DNA of 6,205 bases from an uncultured Eubacterium sp. (GTDB lineage: Bacteria > Bacillota_A > Clostridia > Lachnospirales > Lachnospiraceae): assembly GCA_948759685.1 (NCBI GenBank), contig CAQBGY010000119.1, forward strand, positions 1 through 6,205, in the 5' to 3' direction. Below the pieces are notes generated by a model. That model saw nothing but the letters and a program-made list of their open reading frames with translations, did no database searches and was not told where the DNA came from. Shown one piece after another: positions 1 through 6,205 of the stretch; position 1 is the stretch's first letter, and every line of letters begins with the position of its first letter. Both the position numbers and the translations under genes were made by a program.

Positions 1-68
1 CAACGGTTTGTTATTTGTTTTTCAGCCAATACTACCCTTAAACGATTTGGATATATTCCCTTTTCCAT
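1..68 (-). CDS. XRE/Cro-type helix-turn-helix regulator, N-terminal fragment (gene runs off the window's left edge)
   Basis: Read on the minus strand, an ATG at 68-66 opens a frame that stays open for 22 codons plus two bases to the window edge. The peptide contains NRLRVVLAEKQITNR and the next codon starts TG, which fits Trp. This resembles the first helix and turn of small XRE-family DNA-binding regulators, whose N-termini typically read N-R-[IL]-[KR]-x-V-L-A-E-x-x-x-[TS]-N-x-W-L-A. Such proteins are usually 70-120 residues long and bind palindromic operators as dimers. An in-frame stop lies upstream of this ATG with no other ATG in between, which supports the start. No Shine-Dalgarno is visible. 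The gene is divergent from the operon starting at 128, so it is a plausible controller of it and of itself. The recognition helix lies outside the window. The family call rests on 22 residues; a chance open frame is possible but the motif match makes it unlikely. Confidence 0.62.
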   Translation of the reverse strand, partial: MEKGIYPNRLRVVLAEKQITNR

Positions 69-127
69 ACTTAATGTTATAATTGATGTTTTAATAGAGC
101 CTTATAATTTATAAGCTAATTTACAAT
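69..127. promoter_or_regulatory. Divergent intergenic region, presumed to carry both promoters
   Basis: These 59 bases separate the two divergent start codons and must hold, or closely adjoin, the control signals for both genes. The region is about 80% A+T. Two TATAAT strings occur (78-83 and 103-108) but neither has a convincing TTGACA partner at about 17 bases. The Bacteroidota -7 consensus TAnnTTTG is not found intact; the nearest is TAATGTTA at 72-79, 22 bases after a TTTG at 46-49 that lies inside the divergent gene. No purine-rich ribosome binding site precedes either start codon. I therefore support the region as regulatory from its position and name no specific promoter. Confidence 0.5.
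98..117. repeat. Palindrome just upstream of the helicase gene, candidate operator
   Basis: Bases 101-115 form a perfect inverted repeat, CTTATAA-T-TTATAAG. If C101 is looped out, it pairs instead as AGC/TTATAA against TTATAA/GCT over 98-117, nine base pairs each side. The centre is 20 bases before the ATG at 128. Position between a putative regulator gene and a divergent operon makes a dimeric repressor site the simplest reading. It is too AT-rich and lacks the following T-run expected of an intrinsic terminator. AT-rich DNA makes short palindromes by chance, so confidence in function is moderate to low. Confidence 0.42.
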
Positions 128-3100
128 ATGGCATACACCGTAGGTCAAATAATAGAAGCAAAGATTATCAATATAAAAGATTTTGGTGCTTTTGTAGAAA
201 TCGGTCCATTCCAAAATGGATTGATTCATTTCTCGCAAGTTGTTCCGCAAATTGGATATGGCAATGTTGGTGATGTTTTATCTATTGGGGATAAAGTACG
301 ATGTGCAGTGTCTGAGATTAAGCCAGACGGGAAAGTAAGTCTGACAATGAGAATAAGAAAGCGCATTGATCGAAAGCATCAAGTTGAGCAAGTCAAGAAA
401 GATATTGCTAATATGTCAGATGAAGACACTAACTTGCGCTCTATATGGATGGTGCTGACGAATATTCAACACTATATGTTGAAATATATGCAGTTGGCAA
501 TTCCATTGAAAAAAGGTTCTGCCAGTTTGAATCCCAAAGGTAACAAATTGACGGCTCAAATAGACTCGCAAATCCATTTCGACAACTTCAAAAACGAAGT
601 AAGGAGGCTATTTAGCACAGATGTCGTCCGTCACAGAATATTGTCAGGCTTCTGGTATTTTGAGACTGACTTGGATTTGTGTTCAAACATACAACAGTTT
701 GTTGATTCTTGCAGTAATATGTATGTTTCTGTGCGCCCCAATCCTATTGTTGAAATACAGATTAAGGACGCGGACGAAACTTCAAAAGGAATCATCAAGA
801 CTCGCCTTCAAAACTACTATTCTCAGTTGGATTTTTTTGAAATCAATGAAAATCTAATGGTTGTCACTGTTCCATACGAGAATCGTACTGCATTGGAGGA
901 TTTGAAGGAAGAACTCGGCTATGCTCTCAACGGCATTCGCAATGGAGTGCCAGACTTAGCGGAAGAAGGCGGACAAACCACCTTCAACCCGGCAAGATTT
1001 GTTTACGAAATCAATTATCCGCAAGATGGAGCTGACCGTTTCCTGTTGACTCTCGACAATGAAGCATTGTTAGACAAAGAAGGGCTTCGCTTTGGTGGAC
1101 TTTATGGACAAAGATTCATCATCAAAGACGGAGAGAATGAATACAAACTTGGCAAGCTCAGCAAAATTGAATATCCCAATGTTACGTTTAATCTTTTGCC
1201 AGAAGATTGCGGCAAGATAAAGGAAATGGCTGAGAATGATTGCATCACTGCTATTATTCCCGACATGGACGATATGACTGGCGAAATAGAAAAGGTCAAT
1301 CGTCTTAGAGATTCGTTCGACAGAATCACTGAGCATCCCGAAGATTTAGTCAATCCTCAACTAGCTTCCTATTTGTTTGATGCTTCAAAAGCAACCAAGT
1401 TGGAAGATGTAGCTATAGAACAACGAGTCGAACAAATAAAGAAATGCCAACTTAACAAGTCTCTCAATGAATCACAAATTCAGGCAATAGCGAAAGCAGT
1501 TGAAGCCAAAGACCTTGCCATCGTACAAGGTCCTCCTGGAACAGGCAAGTCAACAGCTATAGCCGAACTGATTTGGCAACTGGTACAGCAAAAGTCAGAC
1601 GGTAGAATTTTGCTTACATCGGAAGCCAACCTTGCAGTTGACAATGCTTTAGACCGACTGAAATTTTCTCTCCACAACATAGTTAAACCAATTCGTGTGG
1701 CTGCTGGTGACAAATTTTCTGCCGAAGGTTTTGCGTACTCACAAGTGGAGATGAAGAAGTGGGCAGGAATCGAAATGTCAGATATTGACACAGAAGACAA
1801 TGCTGTTGCTATAGATACAGACGAATATAAGTCGTTTAATCCGCAGGAACTTGTATTGAACAGATGGATGAAGAACATCTACAAGCGGTCACAACTTCAC
1901 TTGCAACGGGAAGACTTGAAACGCTTGTGGTTTGATTTCCTCACAGATTTACCGTCTGAATGGCGAAAAGAAGTATATCAGGAATATGTCAGCCACTGTA
2001 ATGTCATAGGAGCTACTTGCAGTTCTATTTCCGATACCAACTACTCTGCCACAGAAGCAAAGGGAAAACACAGAGATTCACGTTTCATCAAACGATTTCG
2101 TGCAATCTTTGGCGAGACAGAGAAAAACGGTTATCCTGTCTTCTTGCGTTTCAATACGGTCATTCAGGACGAAGCCAGCAAGGCAACTCCAGCCGAGTTG
2201 TCTCTCCCTCTTGTATATGGCGAGAAAGCAGTAGTCATTGGTGACCATCGTCAGCTGCCTCCTAATCTTGACAGGGAAGACATCTTGTTCAAACTGCATA
2301 TGCAAAGGTTGAAAACCGACAGCAGGGAAGAACATGACCAGATAGAACAATTAGAGTCGTATGTAAGAAAAAATTTCGACATTCTGGAGAAGTCGCATTT
2401 TGAAAGACTCTTCCGACAAATTGACTCGTCTCTACGTGGTACTTTCGACACACAGTATCGTATGCACAACGACATCAATCGTGTCATTGAGCAGTTCTAT
2501 GTCGATGACGGTGGACTAAAATGTGGTGTAGCCAACGAAAGCCGAGAACACGGCATTGATATTCCTAATCTCATTTCGCCAAACAATCACGTTATTTGGA
2601 TAAACACATCTTCTCCGGAAGTTCGAGACGGAACATCACGAGCAAACAGAGGTGAGGTTGAAGCCATAGAGTGGGTGTTGTCGCAGCTTTCAAAATCAGA
2701 GAGTTTCCGCAGTTATCAGGAGTCTCTGCCTACCAATGAAGACCGAGAAATCGGACTGATTACATTCTATGGCAGTCAGTTGAAACGATTGAAAGGAATC
2801 GTGGATAAGGAAACAAAGAAAGGACTCAATATAAAGATGAGTTCTGTTGATCGATTCCAGGGAATGGAGCGCAACATTATCATCGTCTCAATGGTAAGAA
2901 GCAACTCCATTGCGCAGAAATGGGGACAAAAACCAGACTACAACAGATTCCCGAATGTGGGTTTTCCGGCACAAAAAGAATACGGTTTTGCCAAATCACC
3001 CAATCGTCTTAACGTGGCTTTGTCACGAGCAAAGAGGCTACTTATCATCGTTGGCAACGGCGAACATTTCAGCAACTACACCAATCCGCAAGGGCAAGCC

Positions 3101-4324
3101 ATTTACAGGAATGTATTTGATGAGGTAAAAAATAATCCTAATGGCAGGATTATAGAATGGAATGTTCGCAAACCGAAACAAGAACGTGTGGCGAAAATTG
3201 TCAGAGTACCAATGCCTATACAACGTTCTGTAAACTTGAACACTCGTGACATCAACGCAGAAACAGACAAGAATCTGCGTATAAAAGAAACATGGCTTAC
3301 ACCAGACGGGCAACCCGTTGAAAATCCGCATTTCGCAGTCCTTGAATTGTCAACAAAAGCGGTGAAATTGCTTATCGGCAGAGACGAAGAAACAATCAAG
3401 ACTGCAACACGATTCGATTTCAACAATTTCATTCGTGATGCTGCCAAACCAGAAGCAGGAAAAGGATTAGACAGTCAGAACGTGATGAATATGGAATACT
3501 TCAGGGGCAGGGTCCTTCCTGTAATCAGAAGGATGAAACAGAAAATGCGTTTTGAAGGTGTCGATGTTGTTTACACTGTTGCCACTGCTGCCTATCGTAC
3601 AGCAAAGAATCGTGACGAAGTGATAGAATGCATCCGTCGTGAGGCTGGAATAAATGTGCGCATTCTGTCAAAGAAGGAAGAATCTGTATCGACAATGTTT
3701 GCCTACGGCATATCATCACGCTACAAGTTGGATATTCAGAAATCAAGACATTCTGTGATGGTTGACCAAGGTGGCGGTTCTACCGAAGTCAGTGTGTTCA
3801 ATCAGGGTGAATTGGAAGGTTCATACAGTATTAACCTCGGTACAACAGCTTTGCGCAATATCTTAACAAAAGACATTCCGCAAACTACACTTTTGGTCGA
3901 TGCATTCAAAAAAAGTGACCAAATACTGAGAGACAGAATGGTGGCGTTTACCAAGAATATGAACACGACTATGCAAACTAACGAAGATACATTCTGTGTC
4001 AGCGTAGGTTCTGCTATAACTCATGCAACAGGAAAGAAAAAGAACGCACAACAACATGATTGTATTCTCAACCACGAGCAGATTGCCGAAAAGATTGAGA
4101 ATCTCACAATAGAATTGCAGGAGAAGTTCAATACCGTTGGTGATTTGGTTCGTTGGGAACAACAAATGACAGGCGATGCTATTGACGATATGCTCACCCT
4201 ACGAATGGGATTGCCGATGTATCTTCTGCTTATGGAGAAATTTAATATCAAGCAAATCCACGTTTGTGGAACAGGCTTGTGGTATGGTATTTATTTGCAG
4301 CATCTTTTTAATGTAGCCGACTAA
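128..4324 (+). CDS. S1 domain - UPF1-like SF1 helicase - Ppx/GppA phosphatase fusion protein, 1398 aa
   Basis: Residues 4-77 form an S1 RNA-binding OB fold (VGQIIEAKI, KDFGAFVEI, GLIHFSQV, GDKVRCAV, KVSLTMR). Residues 80-440 match no domain I know. Residues 446-985 are a superfamily 1 helicase of the UPF1/Dna2 type: LNESQ (Q motif), GPPGTGKST at 468-476 (Walker A), TSEANLAVDNAL (Ia), NVIGATC at 625, DEAS at 681-684 (Walker B), GDHRQLPP at 705 (III), QYRMH at 776 (IV), DRFQGMER at 908 (V) and NVALSRAKR at 962 (VI). Residues 1066-1395 are a Ppx/GppA domain with ATAAYRTAKNRDE at 1152, a Glu pair at 1184-1185 and DQGGGSTE at 1213-1220. All ATP-hydrolysis motifs are intact, so an active cytoplasmic ATPase is expected. 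No signal peptide or membrane segment is seen. The start is the first ATG after an in-frame stop at 92-94 and puts the S1 fold at the N-terminus as usual. Domains are seen directly; substrate (RNA or DNA, alarmone or polyphosphate) is unknown. Confidence 0.96.
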   Translation: MAYTVGQIIEAKIINIKDFGAFVEIGPFQNGLIHFSQVVPQIGYGNVGDVLSIGDKVRCAVSEIKPDGKVSLTMRIRKRIDRKHQVEQVKKDIANMSDEDTNLRSIWMVLTNIQHYMLKYMQLAIPLKKGSASLNPKGNKLTAQIDSQIHFDNFKNEVRRLFSTDVVRHRILSGFWYFETDLDLCSNIQQFVDSCSNMYVSVRPNPIVEIQIKDADETSKGIIKTRLQNYYSQLDFFEINENLMVVTVPYENRTALEDLKEELGYALNGIRNGVPDLAEEGGQTTFNPARFVYEINYPQDGADRFLLTLDNEALLDKEGLRFGGLYGQRFIIKDGENEYKLGKLSKIEYPNVTFNLLPEDCGKIKEMAENDCITAIIPDMDDMTGEIEKVNRLRDSFDRITEHPEDLVNPQLASYLFDASKATKLEDVAIEQRVEQIKKCQLNKSLNESQIQAIAKAVEAKDLAIVQGPPGTGKSTAIAELIWQLVQQKSDGRILLTSEANLAVDNALDRLKFSLHNIVKPIRVAAGDKFSAEGFAYSQVEMKKWAGIEMSDIDTEDNAVAIDTDEYKSFNPQELVLNRWMKNIYKRSQLHLQREDLKRLWFDFLTDLPSEWRKEVYQEYVSHCNVIGATCSSISDTNYSATEAKGKHRDSRFIKRFRAIFGETEKNGYPVFLRFNTVIQDEASKATPAELSLPLVYGEKAVVIGDHRQLPPNLDREDILFKLHMQRLKTDSREEHDQIEQLESYVRKNFDILEKSHFERLFRQIDSSLRGTFDTQYRMHNDINRVIEQFYVDDGGLKCGVANESREHGIDIPNLISPNNHVIWINTSSPEVRDGTSRANRGEVEAIEWVLSQLSKSESFRSYQESLPTNEDREIGLITFYGSQLKRLKGIVDKETKKGLNIKMSSVDRFQGMERNIIIVSMVRSNSIAQKWGQKPDYNRFPNVGFPAQKEYGFAKSPNRLNVALSRAKRLLIIVGNGEHFSNYTNPQGQAIYRNVFDEVKNNPNGRIIEWNVRKPKQERVAKIVRVPMPIQRSVNLNTRDINAETDKNLRIKETWLTPDGQPVENPHFAVLELSTKAVKLLIGRDEETIKTATRFDFNNFIRDAAKPEAGKGLDSQNVMNMEYFRGRVLPVIRRMKQKMRFEGVDVVYTVATAAYRTAKNRDEVIECIRREAGINVRILSKKEESVSTMFAYGISSRYKLDIQKSRHSVMVDQGGGSTEVSVFNQGELEGSYSINLGTTALRNILTKDIPQTTLLVDAFKKSDQILRDRMVAFTKNMNTTMQTNEDTFCVSVGSAITHATGKKKNAQQHDCILNHEQIAEKIENLTIELQEKFNTVGDLVRWEQQMTGDAIDDMLTLRMGLPMYLLLMEKFNIKQIHVCGTGLWYGIYLQHLFNVAD

Positions 4325-4330
4325 TATGGG
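4316..4330 (+). promoter_or_regulatory. Stop/start junction indicating coupled translation
   Basis: The fusion gene ends in TAA at 4322-4324 and the next ATG is at 4326-4328, leaving a single base between them. No Shine-Dalgarno sequence is visible before this ATG. Such tight spacing normally means that ribosomes finishing the first gene reinitiate on the second, giving linked amounts of the two proteins. Confidence 0.8.
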
Positions 4331-6205
4331 ATATCAGACATACAACAATTTGACATATCGTTCTATCGAGAAAGATAGACAATCGCGTTCGCTTGCTCTG
4401 AAAACGCGTTCTTGCACAGTTGAATACTACACCACCCACAAACTGGAGCCATTAGACATACTTGTCGGCGAATTGCTTTTGGAAAGTGAAAACGCACAAC
4501 TTGAATGTGTTGCTCTTGGACGGGCTCTCGGTTTCGATGTAGAAGCGCAGCCAGAAAATGGTATGTACTACGACGAGGCAGAAAATAAACTATTCCATAA
4601 GTTCCTACATTCGGTGCAAGAATGGGGAATAATAAACGTTGACAAAGAAAACGGGACCGTAACCCTTACTGCTTTAGGCAAGATTTGTTTGCAGAACAAA
4701 GAGAAATACAAATTCTTATCTGCCAACACAGATGCCTTAGAGTTTGTCAATTTGAAAGATGCTGATGGCGGAATCGTATCGCTTTATCCGTTCCATTCTG
4801 AATTGGGTTTGTCTCTTTCGCTTGACCATTCCAAAACTCTCAATTACGAAGATTGTTTGTGTGAAGTAATCAACAGAGGGACAGATGATATGCTGGTAAA
4901 CAACTTAAAGATGCAAGTTCCAGAAGGAATCTGTGTTTACAAAGCTGAGCTCACCAATTATTTGGGTGTAAAGCCAATTAAACTGGATATTGAACTTTAC
5001 GAGACAGAAGGTAAATATTCACTGAATTTCATTTCGGCAAGCAATAGCTGTCCGGTATTGAATGCTCTGTTTGAACTTAAAGTTAACACCGATGCAAAAG
5101 AACGTAAAGTGGAACAATGCCTGTACTATCGCCTTGTCAACAATCCAGATGTTATTCTGGACTACAAGGCATTGCAGCCATTTGAAGATATTATCGAGGT
5201 TGACCAACTGATTGAAGACCCCAGATTAGTTTGGACTGACCCACAATTACTTCAGCTTATAATTTCACAATGTGATGCTGATCGTTGGCATTCTTTGTCA
5301 AAGTATTGCGATGTAGAAGTTTTGAAAAATACAATCCCTAACCACATTCAAGACTTGGACTGGGGGGCATTGACACTCAGGCTTGACAGCCAATATATTT
5401 CCACCCATTCAACGGATTATCCATGGGATAAATACACATTGTTCGCCCGCACTCCCGTAGAGAAGGAGTTAATACAGAAATTCCTCGTCGAACATTCATT
5501 CCCTGAGGGGAAAGACGATGACCAATGGGATTGGGATGACGTTCTACCTATTGTTGGTATGGACTTCATTGTACAACATCTTGGCGACATTCCGTTCGAC
5601 CTTACCGATATCACAAAAGAACTGGATGATACGCAACGTCAATACATAGTAACAAACCCCGATGCACGCTGGGATTGGCAATTTATAGTGACTGAATATC
5701 CTATTGACTTTATTGTCTCTAACATCGCTGTCTTGTATCCGCATATCAATATGCAGATACTTGTGCAGCGCATTTTTACTGACAATAAACTCGCCAGCCT
5801 TTATGCAACATCGCAACCACTGAAAGACAGTATCCGGGCCTCAGAACTACCTCTGCGATTCAATGCCAACAGTCTTGGTTTTATTTGGGCTGACGAGATT
5901 ATTGATTCCTTTGAATCTTGTGGATTGATTTCTTGGCCTTCAACTACATATCAGACGGGATTTGAGTGTAACCCGAACTTGGTTTGGAATGCGAACTTCT
6001 TCCAGAAATACAGCGATAAAGTAACAACTCCGCAAGGTTACAGTTGGGTTTCTCACCATGTAACAGATTCTGCAATTGTTGACAATAATCCGAATTTCCA
6101 ATGGAATAAGATTGCTTTGTCACAGAATCCAGCAATTTGCCACGACCTCGCTTTCATTACCTCGCATTGGGATATAGTGGATGCCGCGACAATTATCATG
6201 TGTTG
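4326..6205 (+). CDS. Uncharacterised repeat protein with winged-helix-like N-terminus, partial (3' end outside window)
   Basis: An ATG one base after the helicase-fusion stop opens a frame with no stop for 626 codons to the window edge. I do not recognise the family. Residues 41-130 look like a winged-helix fold: a helical stretch (PLDILVGELLLE), then DEAENKLFHKFLHSVQEWGI, a strand pair and LTALGKICLQNKEKYKFL at 114-131. This pattern is common in DNA-binding or protein-docking modules of accessory loci. Residues 135-270 are beta-rich with no motif I can name. From about residue 273 the protein is built of degenerate units marked by NPD/NPN followed by Trp: NPDVILDY 273, DPRLVW 298, WDWDD 401, NPDARWDW 444, NPNLVWN 549, NPNFQWN 588, NPAI 601. 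No enzyme motif, signal peptide or membrane helix is visible. Codon use resembles the upstream gene. Coupling to that gene suggests a partner, adaptor or recognition subunit; this is inference. Confidence 0.93.
   Translation, partial: MGYQTYNNLTYRSIEKDRQSRSLALKTRSCTVEYYTTHKLEPLDILVGELLLESENAQLECVALGRALGFDVEAQPENGMYYDEAENKLFHKFLHSVQEWGIINVDKENGTVTLTALGKICLQNKEKYKFLSANTDALEFVNLKDADGGIVSLYPFHSELGLSLSLDHSKTLNYEDCLCEVINRGTDDMLVNNLKMQVPEGICVYKAELTNYLGVKPIKLDIELYETEGKYSLNFISASNSCPVLNALFELKVNTDAKERKVEQCLYYRLVNNPDVILDYKALQPFEDIIEVDQLIEDPRLVWTDPQLLQLIISQCDADRWHSLSKYCDVEVLKNTIPNHIQDLDWGALTLRLDSQYISTHSTDYPWDKYTLFARTPVEKELIQKFLVEHSFPEGKDDDQWDWDDVLPIVGMDFIVQHLGDIPFDLTDITKELDDTQRQYIVTNPDARWDWQFIVTEYPIDFIVSNIAVLYPHINMQILVQRIFTDNKLASLYATSQPLKDSIRASELPLRFNANSLGFIWADEIIDSFESCGLISWPSTTYQTGFECNPNLVWNANFFQKYSDKVTTPQGYSWVSHHVTDSAIVDNNPNFQWNKIALSQNPAICHDLAFITSHWDIVDAATIIMC
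5142..6205 (+). repeat. Degenerate NPxxxW/WDW protein repeats encoded in the second gene
   Basis: Within the encoded protein, Trp (or another bulky hydrophobic residue) recurs about every 16-25 residues: L278, W303, W321, W346, W367, W401, F424, W449, I474, then W521, W537, W554, W574, W593 and W615. Where best preserved, a unit reads N-P-[DN]-x-x-W-[DN]-[WK] followed by a short helix ending near [LI]-[ST], for example NPDARWDW at 444 and NPNFQWNKIALSQNP at 588. Between 480 and 520 the pattern is lost. The repeats show no obvious DNA identity with each other, so they are old or fast-diverging. Period and boundaries were assigned by eye. Confidence 0.55.

Noticed and set aside
98..117. Intrinsic terminator for an upstream gene
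   Set aside because: The stem is almost entirely A-T and no T-run follows; both neighbouring genes start here rather than end.
69..127. Classical sigma-70 promoter built on TATAAT at 78-83 or 103-108
   Set aside because: No acceptable -35 box at normal spacing is present (TTGATG at 83-88 is only 14 bases from the second one), and AT-rich DNA yields TATAAT easily; the presumed host group also uses a different consensus.
621..3128. Short plus-strand open frames in other registers (621-857, 2017-2244, 2910-3128)
   Set aside because: They are embedded in the helicase gene and their translations look like out-of-frame products, with no domain or start signal to support them.
3130..3330. Possible gene fusion artefact between the helicase and the phosphatase parts
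   Set aside because: The frame runs without interruption through a linker of about 80 residues (roughly 985-1065) with no stop, frameshift sign or ribosome-binding-like start before the phosphatase domain, so a true fusion is the best reading.
1070..4251. Many open frames of 60-132 codons on the minus strand inside the fusion gene
   Set aside because: They lie wholly inside a gene with clear domain motifs, carry no recognisable motif themselves and read as low-complexity, Ser/Cys/Phe-rich shadow translations.
4568..6135. Minus-strand open frames opposite the second gene
   Set aside because: The plus-strand frame is continuous over 626 codons and shows repeated protein motifs; the minus-strand frames are short, without motifs and without plausible start signals.
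1..6205. CRISPR array, tRNA, rRNA, transposase or insertion-sequence ends
   Set aside because: No regularly spaced direct DNA repeats, no cloverleaf with a conserved T-loop sequence and no terminal inverted repeats or transposase motifs were seen; nearly all of the window is coding.

Overview
The window looks like a piece of a Bacteroidota genome, most likely Bacteroidales. The reasons are indirect: AT-leaning coding sequence, very AT-rich intergenic DNA, no recognisable Shine-Dalgarno sequence before any start codon, and a regulator N-terminus of a kind I associate with that phylum. There is no RNA gene, rRNA marker or mobile-element gene to fix the taxonomy, so this assignment is tentative.

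Layout: (1) Bases 1-68 on the minus strand are the first 22 codons of a gene cut by the window edge. The peptide reads like the start of an XRE/Cro-type helix-turn-helix regulator. (2) A 59-base AT-rich divergent intergenic region (69-127) holds a palindrome ending about 10 bases before the next start codon. (3) Bases 128-4324 on the plus strand encode one 1398-residue protein that joins an N-terminal S1 RNA-binding domain, a long unassigned segment, a complete UPF1-like superfamily 1 helicase core and a complete C-terminal Ppx/GppA-type phosphatase domain (ASKHA fold). (4) One base after its stop codon a second plus-strand gene starts (4326). It stays open to the window end (626 codons, no stop). 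It appears to encode a winged-helix-like N-terminal region, a beta-rich middle and a long array of degenerate short repeats of NPxxxW / WDW character. All other long open frames overlap these genes and look like shadows.

How they may work together: the one-base spacing says the helicase-phosphatase fusion and the repeat protein are made from one transcript with coupled translation, so they probably act together. The divergent regulator is the natural candidate to control both sides through the palindrome. The domain set suggests a machine that binds RNA (S1), translocates on nucleic acid (helicase) and binds or hydrolyses a phosphorylated nucleotide or polyphosphate (Ppx/GppA). The repeat protein would serve as a partner or recognition scaffold. 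A role in phage defence or stress response fits this kind of large-NTPase plus uncharacterised-partner pair, but nothing in the window proves it. I do not recall a described system with this fusion; that is a statement about my memory, not a database result.
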